From Perkinsela sp. pyNocScin1 (Eukaryota > Euglenozoa > Kinetoplastea > Prokinetoplastida > Perkinselidae), in the NCBI GenBank assembly GCA_964019655.1, contig CAXHTR010000006.1:930001-994000 (forward strand): a stretch of 64,000 bases of DNA. The letters run 5' to 3'. Shown one piece after another: positions 1 through 9,852 of this stretch; positions within the stretch are counted from its first letter, which is position 1, and every line of letters begins with the position of its first letter. Under the pieces are notes generated by a model that searched no databases, was not told where the DNA came from, and worked only from the letters and a program-made list of their open reading frames with translations. Position numbers and translations under genes: made by a program.

Positions 1-1
1 G

Positions 2-271
2 CCTGGTGGGGCTACACCACAGCGAGCGGAAGTTGAAGTCTCAAAGAGTTATCCCTCGGACATCCCTGTACTGCCTTCACCACCGGACTCGACACAGAAC
101 TCCGGCCTCCCAATGGAGCAGGGAGCACCGCCTCCTGATGCTCCGAGTGACTTAAGGGTTAGCCATACGCACTGGACTTATTCCTTTTCTAATCTGGTAG
201 TCGATAGTGTCTCGAGAATAGACGACATTGGTAAGCCTCTTCTGTCATTGCTCCACCTTGTACAGCCCTGA
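2..271 (+). CDS. Proline-rich C-terminal fragment, 5' end outside window
   Basis: The frame is open from the window edge and stops at the TGA inside the tag-3 lead at 261-282. The 89 codons are rich in Pro and Ser and include YPSDIPVLPSPP and APSDLRV. Very similar wording (VPSDIPILPAP, DTPSDKVSG) occurs on the - strand at 59,100-59,345, so this is probably a member of the same accessory family. No start codon is in the window, and no function is recognised. Confidence 0.35.
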   Translation, partial: PGGATPQRAEVEVSKSYPSDIPVLPSPPDSTQNSGLPMEQGAPPPDAPSDLRVSHTHWTYSFSNLVVDSVSRIDDIGKPLLSLLHLVQP

Positions 272-350
272 GATGCACCCCACGCAAGCGCACTATGTGC
301 GTCGGAGCTGCACGCCTGATCTCTGCGTGCGAACTGCAGGCTGTTTTCGT
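255..350 (+). repeat. Tag-3 repeat, copy 1
   Basis: Lead ACAGCCCTGAGATGCACCCC followed by the hairpin GCGCAC-TAT-GTGCGT and a GC-rich tail. Closely similar to the copy at 57,415-57,500, including the flanking stretch about CAGCCCTCTACCACTCGCGC. The ORF at 416 starts downstream. Confidence 0.6.
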
Positions 351-415
351 ATTGCTCAAGAGCGCGAGTGGTAGAGGGCTGAAAATCCACGACCCCTTTC
401 AGAGGTCTGGATCTG

Positions 416-1189
416 ATGCATGAGCTGAGTCGAAATGGGCCATTACTTCAAAAAGTATCTCCTTCGTCGTCGTGCAGATCTTCTTCTTCGTTGTCTTCCT
501 GTTCATCATCTTGCTGTTCTTCGCTGTCATCAATTGATTCTTTTTCCCCTTCTGCGTCTCTTTCTTCCTTGGCCGTGTCTTCAACTACACCCGTTATGGA
601 CGAGCATACTAAAACTCACGAAGATCCCGGGTTGACACCACCACTTGCTCAGATCCCAAAGAGTCAGCTCGTTAACGAGTGGATTTCATCACGAAAAGAA
701 TCTGCTGCTGCCGTCGGTGAGCGTTTGGTTTCTATAGAACTACGAAATTTGGACACCACTCCGCCAGAAGTGGCGGAAGACAATTTTCAATTACCGGAAG
801 GAGCTCGTGTTGTCGACGCAGATGGCGCAGGGGTCGATGTTGAGAGCATTGACCCCAACATAACATACTTTATAATTCTCGATCGCCCACGGACCCTCCT
901 AGAGCAGCTGGAAACTCTCAAAGTACAGCTTTACGCGCGCGTGGAAAAGAAGAATCGTCTATTTTTGACACGAGATGACGTAAAGGTAATTCTCAAGCAG
1001 GCCTATCCGCATGGTGTCATCGTGGATACGCTGCTTATTCAGATTTCCCCCAGCGTGGTCCTATTCTTCAGCGATGTTCTTCAGCGTGGGGACATTGAAG
1101 AGATTAAGCAAGTGATCAGCGATGTTGAAGAGTACTTTTGCTGCATAAAGAACCCGATCTGCTGGGCACCGCATCTCATCGAGGGGTAA
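416..1189 (+). CDS. Accessory protein with Ser-rich N-terminus
   Basis: Intact 257-codon ORF. Residues about 18-60 are almost pure Ser with Cys and Leu, like the Ser-rich tails coded on the - strand at 46.9 and 52.9 kb. The C-terminal part is amphipathic and contains VLQRGDIEEIKQVISDVEE. That resembles VLKRGDVEDIVEVLEDLHEE in the ORF ending at 30,914, so the two are distant relatives. There is no signal peptide or recognisable catalytic motif. The true start could be the Met near residue 61 (after SSTTPV), because the Ser tract is low-complexity. It lies just downstream of a tag-3 copy. Confidence 0.5.
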   Translation: MHELSRNGPLLQKVSPSSSCRSSSSLSSCSSSCCSSLSSIDSFSPSASLSSLAVSSTTPVMDEHTKTHEDPGLTPPLAQIPKSQLVNEWISSRKESAAAVGERLVSIELRNLDTTPPEVAEDNFQLPEGARVVDADGAGVDVESIDPNITYFIILDRPRTLLEQLETLKVQLYARVEKKNRLFLTRDDVKVILKQAYPHGVIVDTLLIQISPSVVLFFSDVLQRGDIEEIKQVISDVEEYFCCIKNPICWAPHLIEG

Positions 1190-1248
1190 CGACGACACAA
1201 GCAATCGTGTAATCAGCGAATTAGAGATAAACCCCCGAGTCGCGTGAG

Positions 1249-1374
1249 ATGGACCTGTACGACAGGTACGAGCTTCAGCGATGCTGGATTAGCAATGCCA
1301 AGCTAAGGGAGCGGAAAGCTTCGATGGCATGGAAAGATTTTCAGGCTCAATGGATGACACAGGTAGCTATCTGA
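1249..1374 (+). CDS. Small hypothetical ORF (41 aa)
   Basis: Short Trp- and Lys-rich ORF beginning MDLYDRYELQ. Its TGA is followed after one base by the ATG of the next ORF (1376). The two may be one frameshifted gene. No family is recognised. Confidence 0.25.
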   Translation: MDLYDRYELQRCWISNAKLRERKASMAWKDFQAQWMTQVAI

Positions 1375-1375
1375 A

Positions 1376-1702
1376 ATGAGTTCTAAGCGACAAGAAGAGA
1401 TAGAGGTAATCGTCGACAAGATGATATCTGCGTTTGAAAAAGCAGAAACCATGGATCAAAGTCCTCCTGATATCAGGAGTCTCTTAAAATTCTATGATAA
1501 ACATCTGCGCCGTATCACTCAGGATGATCCGGGAGAGCCCAGGCCACAGGATGGAATCGAAATAGGTACTGGCTATCTCTGCGGAATCAGTCTGCGCAAT
1601 AGACGTGGCTGTCGAGATTTCTGTATCAGCTTTTACCTATGGCTTGAGTGGTGCATCAATGAAAAACCGAACAAAAGCGAATTCCCTCAGTTTAGCACGT
1701 AG
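1376..1702 (+). CDS. Small hypothetical ORF (108 aa)
   Basis: Charged N-terminal half (MSSKRQEEIEVIVDKM), Cys- and Trp-containing C-terminal half. No family is recognised. It is adjacent to the small ORF at 1249-1374 in another frame. I see no gene in the stretch 1,703-2,017. Confidence 0.3.
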   Translation: MSSKRQEEIEVIVDKMISAFEKAETMDQSPPDIRSLLKFYDKHLRRITQDDPGEPRPQDGIEIGTGYLCGISLRNRRGCRDFCISFYLWLEWCINEKPNKSEFPQFST

Positions 1703-2017
1703 GATCAAGCGTCTTAGGATTACCACAGTATAGAAATTCTTCTTCATATGATCAGACCAATTTATCGATATGCATCATATCGATGCTACTTTCTTATCTT
1801 CTTCTTATCTAGAAGTGATGCAGAACGAGCGAAAGGGGGTACGCAATGAGCCAGGAAAGAAAGGCGGAAGCCGTCAGAAATATAGCACGAATCGCAATTC
1901 GGTAGCGCGTACACGACTGGGCGTGTTCGCAAGGATCTGAGTGACCACGTACCTTTTCATACGTCAATAGTGTCTTCAGCGTAATCCGGGTCGACTTGCC
2001 TGTTTCATCGTTGCCCT

Positions 2018-2110
2018 ACTTGATACAGCCCTGAGATGCACCCCATGCAAGCGCACAATGTGCACATAAGCCACACGCCGAATCTCTGCGTGCATACTGC
2101 AGACTGTCAT
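2018..2110 (+). repeat. Tag-3 repeat, copy 2
   Basis: Same lead (ACAGCCCTGAGATGCACCCC) with a following GCGCAC-AAT-GTGC hairpin. It lies about 270 bases upstream of the hAT transposase remnant at 2378. Confidence 0.55.
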
Positions 2111-2377
2111 CTGAAGAGCATTGCGTGTGTGCGTTGACAGACACATTTCTCGACAAGAAGAACAGTGTACTTCGTAAGCTTGATGATGAAATGTTATTTT
2201 ACTTATTGAAAACAGAGAAACACTTTCAGAGTCCAGATGGGCATGCTGCGCTTCTTTAAGGATAAGCGAATGCCACATTTAGTGGCAGAGCGTATGGTCC
2301 CATGAATGCTGTGCGAGACTTTCATGATAGAATTACCTCAGAGTTATGTACACTCTTAGCACTTTAGCACAGTAAAA

Positions 2378-3417
2378 ATGATGCGCGCAAACGGCAATCT
2401 GCTCGACCGATGGAGAGAAAACAACACTGTTGTCCCGAATCAGCAAGAGCATAGGGCTAGAGTCCGAGCCCCAAATCGATACTATCCTCTTTTTAAGCCT
2501 CTCGGATTTTCTCGTCTCGTGATAAACAACATCGAGGTTCCACACTGCGTCATATGCCCAAGGACGCTCTCGAACCAAACGATGACAGACTACCATTTGG
2601 GTAATCACCGTGATCGCCACAACGAGAAGAGAGTGCGAGATGGACTCCCCCCGTTTTGCGCCGACGACCTGCATGGACGTGTAGATCAATTTAATGGTGG
2701 AGAAGAAAGGGTCTACATGCAGCGCTTCTTTACCAATAAGCCAAAAGCCAAATCTTCTCTCGAAATCGCATACGATATCATTATGGCGAGGCTGCCTATG
2801 ACAGTAGGCGAAGTTTTTAAAGCTTTGATGGTGAAGGTTGTGCGAAACTTTGACAGCCGTAATTCCTCCATTTACAACACGATTTGCACCAGCAGAGATA
2901 CGATGAAGCGCTGTGGAGTCCTTTTGGCTGACAATGTTGAGAGAGCAGTTATCCAATACATCAAGGCATCCCCTATTGCTGCAGCCATCCAGATTGACTT
3001 GTCGACTGCCGTGGCAGGAAATCTTCAAATGATTTGTTTTTGTCGTATTGTTATAGACATTGGGGGCACGTTTATCAAACTGGACGACTTCTTTTTTATA
3101 AGCGACCTCGCTCTCTATCAGTCTGCCGAAGAGTTGATGTTTCTTTTGGTGCGATGATTGGCTTCTATGACATGGTCTATGACGACATCGGCTCCATTTC
3201 TACGGATGGCGCCCAGGAGCTAGTCGTCGGCACTAATGGTGTTGTTGCACAGATCCAGGCGAAGAATCCGAGAGTTATCGGTACGCGCTACGTGCTTCAT
3301 CTTCAGAATTTGGCAGCGCAGGTTCTTATCTTTATTTTTCGGAAGCTTCTTCTACACTCGAATAGATTATTAATTTCATTTGATCACCGCCGACAAATGA
3401 GAGATAGTTTCGCATGA
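2378..3417 (+). pseudogene. hAT transposase, ZBED5-like (copy 1), frameshifted
   Basis: Cut-and-paste DNA transposase remnant. A BED-type zinc finger is visible: C57-x2-C60 in PHCVICPRTLSN, then H77-x3-H81. This is followed by the family's SSLEIAYDIIMARLP segment and AAIQIDLSTAVAG (the first catalytic Asp region of ZBED/hAT proteins). The frame breaks near 3,157. The next frame continues with STDGAQELVVGTNG and a His-containing YVLHLQNLAAQ, the expected second catalytic region. The C-terminal dimerisation part is missing. Family assignment is from motif order, not a search. Confidence 0.75.
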
Positions 3418-3557
3418 TTGCACATGAGCTTGAGACACCGTTTCGAGGTCTTCTTTAGTATTCGATGACTCGCTAGCAAGAGGCAATCAATTACTTGATG
3501 ACATTAAGGCTACGTTACTATCTCTAATCGAGATATGAAAGCTGCTCTGTAAAGGGA

Positions 3558-3650
3558 GGGTGAAGCACTGTCTGGTACTGAAGCCTACGCTTCTTGTATA
3601 GGATATGAAATCCACGCACTCGTTTGCCTCGGCAAGTCACCCGAATGAGT
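3558..3650 (+). repeat. Tag-1 repeat, C-type copy
   Basis: Lead GGGAGGGTGAAGCACTGTCT, then an imperfect hairpin around CCTACGC...GTATAGG. It ends in a TTGCC-TCG-GCAA hairpin, also seen near 43,110. It lies about 150 bases upstream of the SANT-like pseudogene. Confidence 0.6.
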
Positions 3651-3793
3651 GAAGCGCTTGACATCCGTTCAATGCCGATGCACACAATATTCCCTTAGCA
3701 TACTAGCTTGCAGGAAGCGCTCATGTGCTTCCAATGCTTTGCGCAAACTTTAAACTTCTTTGATTTCTTCACGAAGATCTTCGAATCGCTGGG

Positions 3794-4492
3794 GTGACAT
3801 GGCAAACAGCGGCAGAAAACCACAGGAATCAATTGAAGCTAACGAAGGACAGGGTGGAGGCGACGTCCTTCTGTAGGAAGAATAGAACCCCACCACGCCA
3901 AACGGTAAATATGAGTATGGTGGTTACCAAGCACATGGATAGTTTTACGCCCGGCACCGTCTCGCCGGAAGTACTGAAAAAGGGCGTCGACAAGATTCGG
4001 AAGCTGCTCATTCCGAAAAGTCGACAGACGCACGCGGCACGGACGACACAGGCACCTTTTCCTCAGGTGCAACCCTCGCAGCTTCCTGATATGGAAGCTC
4101 TCCTCGAGGCGATTAGACCGCCACAAAACACAGGAAGTCAAGACCACAGGCGACGGAGCAGATGGACTTCTCTGGAATGCGCATGCTTATACAAGCATGG
4201 TGGAGCGTACTCGGCGAGCACACACCGGAAGTTCTTACGCAGTTTCTACACATTATCAGCGTCACGCAGCCCGACTCTGCTCGCTGCGTTCTCGAGAAGA
4301 GCTCCAAAACGTCCCAAGAAGGGTCTCTTATACTACTCGATGGCGCGCTGGATTGCTTCCGTCCAGGAATACCCGCCTGCTGCCGTGATGGGCACCCCTG
4401 AGAGCTTGCAGTCTGCAGTCGCGCAAGACTGCATCGCCCGATTCCTTCGAGACTACTACTGTGAAAGTTTTCACTGGGAGGGTGACGCATAG
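3794..4492 (+). pseudogene. Myb/SANT-like accessory gene, frameshifted copy
   Basis: Residues 1-120 are nearly identical to the intact ORF at 41,612-42,382 on the - strand, including VVTKHM, FTPGTVSPEVLKKGVDKIRK and RRRSRWTS. After RWTSLE the frame shifts: the homologous continuation (MLIQAWWSVLGEHTPEVL) runs in the frame of 4,162-4,401. The Trp-rich RWTSxE...AWW pattern resembles a Myb/SANT DNA-binding domain. Its annotated end runs into a tag-1 lead, where GGGAGGGTGA supplies the last codons and the TAG. Confidence 0.6.
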
Positions 4493-4552
4493 GCTGGAAG
4501 TACATGCGCGAGGCGCGTCGGCGTGTTGCCCTCGGCAACACACATCTGCTGA
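4477..4552 (+). repeat. Tag-1 repeat with 8-bp terminal hairpin
   Basis: Lead GGGAGGGTGACGCATAGGCT followed by a GC-rich stretch and a strong hairpin, GTGTTGCC-CTC-GGCAACAC. It lies about 190 bases upstream of the ORF at 4741. Confidence 0.6.
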
Positions 4553-4740
4553 AGTCTTTTCAACCGAAGCCTTCTGATCGAAGCATTAGCCTGGTGCTAT
4601 TTAAAGTTAAACAGCCAAGCTTAATTCATTTTTTCACTTTGGTGTGAATGGGAGCATTTGCTCCACAATGGGCAGTGTGAAGCATGCAGCTGTAATTCGG
4701 ATATTTTGTATTTTTTTTTTCAACTTACAATACTAACCAA

Positions 4741-5271
4741 ATGCCCGTAGAGCAGGTGCCAGACGTGCACAATGCATTTTCCATTGTCTGCGCGTTCACA
4801 GACAACTGGCTGTGGCACGACGAAGCGGTTCGCACTGCCATTGATGACTTGTGGGCAGCAGAGGTGTCCTTTGAGGGGATCCTGCGGTCGTTGGCGGCCA
4901 TGCGCTTGAAAAAACTCAAAACCCTCAAGAAGAAACTGGTTTAATACCTGATGCGCAAAAAGATTGCGTGTTTCAATGAGCGCGTGATTCAACTTGAAGA
5001 AGAGGTAGCTAGCGTAACGCACGCGCGTCAACTTGAAGCCGTCGCGCGAGAAGTCCGCCCAGCAGCAGTGGCCCTGCCAGAAGAAGATCCAGTTCCCGCC
5101 GAAATGAGTACCCCTGAGGGCCGCGTTCATTCTCTTCTCGCGGACGTGGTGAGCCCACTTTCACTCGCCAAAAAAACCCATATATTGCGCGACCTACACT
5201 CTGATATTGCTCTGTGTCATTATTTCTTTTCTTTCGAAAAGTATGCTGCATTCAAAGCACAACATTTCTGA
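4741..5271 (+). pseudogene. Coiled-coil accessory family F1, in-frame TAA
   Basis: Two segments in the same frame are separated by one TAA at 4942-4944. The combined pattern, WHDEAVRTAIDDLW then RLKKLKTLKKKL, stop, then a Glu/Val coiled coil (ERVIQLEEEV) and a Pro-rich tail, parallels the F1 ORF at 5415-6188. Helix-rich and probably DNA- or protein-binding, but no named domain is recognised. The single stop points to a young pseudogene or readthrough. Confidence 0.45.
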
Positions 5272-5414
5272 TTCGCTTTCAAAGCAATGTAATGCAACCA
5301 CAAGCAAGCGGCATCCGATGAAATGTTCTGCTGATGCCGCTCCACGCTGTGTCAATTTTTTTCTCGCGCGTTTAACTCTGTGCCTCTTTGGTGTGATAAG
5401 GGGAGGGTGAAGCA

Positions 5415-6188
5415 TTGTCTGGCTTTCAGTCCACATGGCAAACATGTGGTATTGCACCGCTGCACCAGGGCCACGCTTCGTGCCCGAGGTGCTCCATCAT
5501 CGGGGGCCAAACAATAGGCGACATTTGCACCTTTGTGCTTTTGAAGATTTCGCAGCATCAAAGAATGGACCGTGTTGCAGTGCAAGCATTAGCGGATGGA
5601 AGTGAGCTAACCATGATAGGCTGCACTTTGATCTGGTATGACGGCCCGATTCGCCGCGCATTTGACAGGGCGACCGAGGAAGGCGGCAAGACTAAAAAAA
5701 CACGCAGATATCTCCGCCGACACTTTCGTCTGGATTGGTACCCAGACTACCTGACGATCTTGCGTTACAAGAAGTTCAAGAATAAGATGGTCTTGTATTC
5801 TGAAGTCCGGGCCATGGAGGTGCGGGTGAACCAGCTTAGAAATGAGCTACGTTGACGCGAAATCGATATGCAGAACGTTGACCTCGGCAATGCTCCACCG
5901 ACCACCGGCACAGATACGCCTGAGCCCCGGCAAGCAGCTGACCTTCCCCCAGAACATCACGGGGAGCATCGCGCTACAGATGCAGATGATTCTGAGCATT
6001 CTGGTGAGCCTGGACCAGATCCCCCCGCCGCCGGTACAGATACGCCTGAGCCCCGGCACGTAGCTGAACTTCCTTCAGAGCGTCAGAAGAACCTCGAGGT
6101 GGAAAAGTCCAGCAGCCACCATCATTCTCCCTTTTGCTCAGGTATGCACAAACGCATTAAGTTCTTCTGTGTTATGCTTCTTCTTTGA
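5415..6188 (+). pseudogene. Coiled-coil accessory family F1, in-frame TGA
   Basis: One frame runs from 5415 to 6188, interrupted only by TGA at 5853-5855. It contains the F1 core: VAVQALADGSELTMIGCT, WYDGPIRRAFDRA, LDWYPDYLTILRYKKFK, then a coiled coil (VRAMEVRVNQLRNEL) and Pro-rich repeats with TDTPEPRxxA. The right-arm copy (- strand) reads through at this codon but has its own TAG elsewhere. Each copy is therefore broken at a different place. The start is uncertain because the right-arm copy begins upstream of the tag-1 lead. Confidence 0.5.
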
Positions 6189-6480
6189 CAGTCTCATTCT
6201 TTCAGCGGTATTCAAAGGTTCACTTTCAGCGAAAGAGCTGTCAAATTCCTCTGGTCAGTGATGACCTCCATCGAACTCTTGGAGCTGCGCATCTAGCAAT
6301 TCGTCTGACGCTGCCTTTATTTATGCTGACTGCGACCACTGTTCGCCCAAAGCACGCCTTGCTTCGAAGCGTTCGCTTGCTGATTGGCGTCGCTTGTTAA
6401 CTCACTGAAGCGAGCAACTTTACAGTGTGCCTGTTTTGCGCCTTGCTTGTTGCCATACATTCTTCTTCTTTCTTTGCGTA

Positions 6481-6517
6481 TTGACCTCACATATCTCCCG
6501 ATCAGAGAGGCAAAGCC
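6481..6517 (+). repeat. Tag-2 repeat
   Basis: TTGACCTCACATATCTCCC followed by a short palindromic GATCAGAGAGGCAAAGCCTTTCTGAT-like hairpin. It matches the right-arm copy at 37,240-37,275. Confidence 0.6.
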
Positions 6518-6702
6518 TTTCTGATGATAACCTCGCCGTACTCGCCGCTGCGCTCGCTCTGTCACTTGCTTACTTTCTCAGTGACGCAGCCGTTCTTTGA
6601 CGCTTCGCTGTATCCACTTCAGGTTGTCTTATGATGTCCCGAGTAGCAACCTTCAATCGAGTGGCCACTCATCCATAGCCACAACATCTCACCACCTCTT
6701 CT

Positions 6703-6770
6703 TTGCTTTATTGACCTCACGTATCTTCCGATCTGCGGGCCGCGTGTGGCCCGCGCTCTGCGCACACACC
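6703..6770 (+). repeat. Tag-2 repeat with GC hairpin
   Basis: TTGACCTCACGTATCTTCC followed by the hairpin GCGGGCCGCGTGTGGCCCGC and a GCGCACAC tail. Mirror copy at 36,995-37,055. Confidence 0.65.
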
Positions 6771-6843
6771 CGGAGTTTTCCGAGTGCCGCTCTGTCCTGG
6801 GCGCTCTATCACTGCTGCACGAGTCAGTTCTCGCGCGAAATGC

Positions 6844-7001
6844 TTGTCGCTACTAAAATGCTCTATGGGCATGAGATTTGGCCAAAGTACAGTCCTGATC
6901 TGAATCCTATCGAAAATTTCTGGCTTATGCTGCAGCGTGTCCTCGTTCAAAAAGGAGTTTTCCCAACAAGTTGGAAATTTCCCGCTGAAATGAAATCCTG
7001 A
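6844..7001 (+). pseudogene. Tc1-like transposase, C-terminal fragment
   Basis: Codes for WPKYSPDLNPIENFW, the classic last catalytic block of Tc1-type DDE transposases (the Glu in NPIE), plus about 20 downstream residues. The remainder of the catalytic domain is absent. The mirrored copy is at 36,786-36,920. Confidence 0.8.
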
Positions 7002-7079
7002 TCTTCCGATGTTTTCATTTCGTATTGAATTGAATTGCTGCCTTCGTATTGAATTGATATCCTGCTTCCGGAAATGCCT

Positions 7080-7313
7080 AACGTGATTTTTGCGCAGACG
7101 CCAGCTCAAGAAGCCTCCTCGGTTTTCGTTCCTTTCGCGCCCCTGTGCGGCGATTTCCGGACCGCGCCCAAGTTCACGCTGCAGTTTGGCTATTCGCTGA
7201 ACGCTGGCCTTTGTGAAATTCACATCGCTAGCTTTTAAGGCACATGGCCTTATTAGAGCCGCGCAGCAGGATTTGACGCGAACAGATGCTCTCCTGCTCG
7301 GTGCTGTGTTCAC
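7080..7313 (-). pseudogene. Possible Tc1-like N-terminal segment, antisense to neighbours
   Basis: Reading frame with SDVNFTKASVQRIAKLQ, reminiscent of the helix-turn-helix of Tc1 transposases (variants of SKSTVxRIxK). Close copies lie on the + strand at 35,090-35,280 and 36,429-36,752. In both arms of the inverted duplication this segment faces the NPIE segment head-to-head. Assignment is weak; the repeat relationship is solid. Confidence 0.35.
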
Positions 7314-7417
7314 AACCGAAGCCCTCGCGATGTAGCGAGCAGCTCATACAAGGCAACTGTAGCCGTGCAATGTGTATAAGTAACTCTAACTTGTACGACG
7401 TGGGGTACAACCACTAA

Positions 7418-7915
7418 TTGTATCGCAAGATCGCGGAAGAGATAGGAAAAAACCGTAGCTTCGAATGTAAGCACACAAACATCTCGAAGCTCCGCGATCG
7501 CTTCGTCAGAGACCATCCTGGGGAGCTCCTGCACGAGTTCCGTGCCCTGCAGGCGATAGAATATACTCGGAATGCCCGGGCTCGTAGTGGCCGCCATGTT
7601 CTCCTGGAGAACGACCCGGCCTTGCTCTGCGAGGTCCTGATTCACCTATTCCACCGGTGGTCGCCGTGGCGCATGGCGGATTATAAAGACGAGCGCGGAC
7701 AGAAGAAGTTTCCTTCCGCAGGCGCTATCACCGGCTTCCTCGATCGCGAAGAGCTGCAAAAGTCTATCATAAAGGCTTGGCTCCCGATGCGAGGAAAAAT
7801 GCCGCTCCAATATATCGTCTGTGTGAAAGGCACATGGGTCCCCGAGGAGCGTACTTACCAGTACAGAGATGTCACGGGCCCGCATCGAGGAGTGTCACTG
7901 GGAGGGGTAAGCTGA
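7418..7915 (+). CDS. Hypothetical accessory protein (165 aa)
   Basis: Intact basic ORF with no recognisable domain. The track's first codon is an ATG in ambiguous context. It ends in a tag-1-like sequence (CACTGGGAGGGG) and is followed within 10 bases by the next ORF. It may be the N-terminal part of the F1-type protein at 7919. Confidence 0.4.
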   Translation: MYRKIAEEIGKNRSFECKHTNISKLRDRFVRDHPGELLHEFRALQAIEYTRNARARSGRHVLLENDPALLCEVLIHLFHRWSPWRMADYKDERGQKKFPSAGAITGFLDREELQKSIIKAWLPMRGKMPLQYIVCVKGTWVPEERTYQYRDVTGPHRGVSLGGVS

Positions 7916-7918
7916 TTC

Positions 7919-8344
7919 ATGTCGGCGAGCACGGGGCTATTCTCGTTTGCGTGGAGAAGGTCATGCGCATCATCCGCGCGATATATGCTCCATCCAAAGA
8001 CTCCAAATGATGGACGCGATAGCTTACGTCATGGGCATCGCCGCGTTGTGGATCGTGACTTGGCGGCAGGGCTGAAGCCAACCACTATCTGGAAAGAGTG
8101 GGAATATGTGAACCGCGGTCTTCATCTTCCTAGACTTCATTTTTGCACGATAATTAGATACGAAAGATTTAAGGCGAATGCTCGACTCCAGCAGCGTGTG
8201 CGCGAACTTGAGGCGCGGGAGCAAAATGCCCATGAAGCTCCGCATCCAGTCGCGCTGGAAGTGGCCAACCGTGTTCCCGCCCAAGCATCACTATACGATG
8301 AGAATGGTCTGGACTTGCCGAACGACCCTGCCGATCATGCGTAG
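7919..8344 (+). CDS. Coiled-coil accessory family F1 member
   Basis: The intact frame shares the F1 core in diverged form: AAGLKPTTIWKEWEYVN, LHFCTIIRYERFKANARLQ, then a coiled coil (RVRELEAREQ) and a short acidic tail. Length and order match the 5.4 kb family member. Function unknown. A frameshift relative to the preceding ORF is possible. Confidence 0.45.
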   Translation: MSASTGLFSFAWRRSCASSARYMLHPKTPNDGRDSLRHGHRRVVDRDLAAGLKPTTIWKEWEYVNRGLHLPRLHFCTIIRYERFKANARLQQRVRELEAREQNAHEAPHPVALEVANRVPAQASLYDENGLDLPNDPADHA

Positions 8345-8530
8345 CGCCCTCAGCTGGATTCTCCGGAGACTTTCTCGTGCATTCTACCCTATATGGTACG
8401 GCTCTAAGATGTCCGACAACCCCTACTCCTCAAGTTGCGCTGATTACGATTAAAAAGCGAAGAACCCCCCGCTAATGCCCGCCTGCCAGACCGGCCACGC
8501 CAACAGCGTGATTGTTTCTTCCAACAGGGC

Positions 8531-8790
8531 ATGCTCGAGAATAATGATCTCCCGGATCCGCGACCAGAGTGCTTCTTTTGTGGGGATGTTTTGGCAAACA
8601 CCACTATGAAGACAAATCTTCTAAAACGCCATCACGCAATCCACACGAGGGGGGGGGGGGAAGAGAATTCTCGGACGAGGAGCTGATGACTCAGAAAGTC
8701 GCCTATTTGATAGAGCGGCGAAATTGTCAGCATGTTTGTCTACGAGCGTTTGGGGAAGGCACGCCAACGGAAAAAATGTAGCGAGAGTAT
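8531..8790 (+). pseudogene. hAT transposase, ZBED-type N-terminus (copy 2), poly-G frameshift
   Basis: A BED-type zinc finger is readable from the ATG at 8531: PECFFCGDVLAN (C-x2-C), then LLKRHHAIH (H-x3-H spacing). Directly after it lies a run of 12 G (8649-8660). The next family segment (EELMTQKVAYLIERR) continues in a different frame, so the poly-G tract is the frameshift. Remains after 8,790 are too diverged to assign. Confidence 0.6.
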
Positions 8791-9224
8791 CGTTCAGGCT
8801 CGTATTCCTGACGCTACGCTGAATGTTACCATACTCTTCATGCGACAGATTTATCAGCGAATGTCTGTAGATTGGCTTCGAAGCAGATGGTATAGATCAT
8901 GTGCTGCACTTAATAAATCAAATTCCCCTGAGTACTACCGCGGCGAAAGCTTAAGCAAAGGTTCTCTTCGACTTTATCGTCAGCAAGACGGCTCAAGAGT
9001 TGCGAGATTCTCCATGCTCGATGAAAGCGTCGATCGAGCAAGCCGCAGCAATTTAGTGTACTTTGTTCGGTCAGGGTACAGGCTAAACTGACATCGGGAA
9101 GCTGGCTGCGACCGCTGTTTACCCAAAGCATACCCGCTTTCAAAGCTTTTCCCAATGAATGTCCACTTGTTGGACTGCTGCCATACTTTCGACTTGCCCA
9201 TGGCCCAAGATTCTCACTATTTCC

Positions 9225-9262
9225 TTTCGTATTGACCTCACGTATCTCCCGATTACAGAGGC
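9225..9262 (+). repeat. Tag-2 repeat
   Basis: ATTGACCTCACGTATCTCCC followed by a GATTACAGAGGCAATGCCTC palindromic stretch. I see no gene between 8,790 and 9,590. Confidence 0.55.
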
Positions 9263-9587
9263 AATGCCTCTTTCTACCCATGTGCCTCGGCTGCGACACT
9301 TATCCATGCTTGACATTTCGTATATGACCACATGAAGCCCATTCTTCGGCGACTATCGATACGGCAGAGCATAGCGTATTTGTCCCAGAATATTCGCTGA
9401 TCTTGCGAGTACTATGGTAGATTTGTACTGCTGTCTATAGAGATAAACTGCGTGGCGATGAGCTAAAAGCGCTAAATCCGAATGACACACTTTGTTCGTA
9501 TCTTGTCTTCGGTCGGTGATACGCTTCCATCCTAGATGCATCGATGACTGCAGCATTTACTAGAGCAATGAAAAATCTCTACTCTGC

Positions 9588-9683
9588 TTTATTGACCTCA
9601 CGTATCTTCCGAGCAGCGGGCCACGTGCGGCCCGCACTATGCGCACCAGAGGTGGTTACCAATGCGCAATGGTAAACCTCTGG
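9588..9683 (+). repeat. Tag-2 repeat plus long hairpin
   Basis: Tag-2 lead, then the hairpin GCGGGCCACGTGCGGCCCGC. It is followed at 9646-9683 by a second, 38-nt hairpin whose arms are CCAGAGGT and ACCTCTGG with an inner GGTTACCA/TGGTAA pairing. Confidence 0.6.
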
Positions 9684-9852
9684 AAATCGGGGATTATGCG
9701 TAATACTGCTACACCTTAACGCACAACTTCAGAACTCGCCCTTCTCAAAACTCTCTTTCTAAAGGCGTCTCTCATGTTCCTCCTCCGTTAGTTCGTTCTT
9801 AAGGCCTATCTCAGGGTTCATCTGGGAGCGAAAGCGTACTCCCCTAGACGCT

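Larger units (their letters stand above)
5398..7400 (+). repeat. Inverted duplication, left arm
   Basis: About 2.0 kb matching 36,385-38,200 in reverse complement at high identity by eye. It begins exactly at a tag-1 lead (C-type) and ends near TAACTCTAACTTG. Contents in order: an F1 ORF, two tag-2 copies, a Tc1 C-terminal fragment and an antisense Tc1-end segment. This arm carries about 110 extra bases from an internal tandem repeat near 5,915-6,070. Confidence 0.75.
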
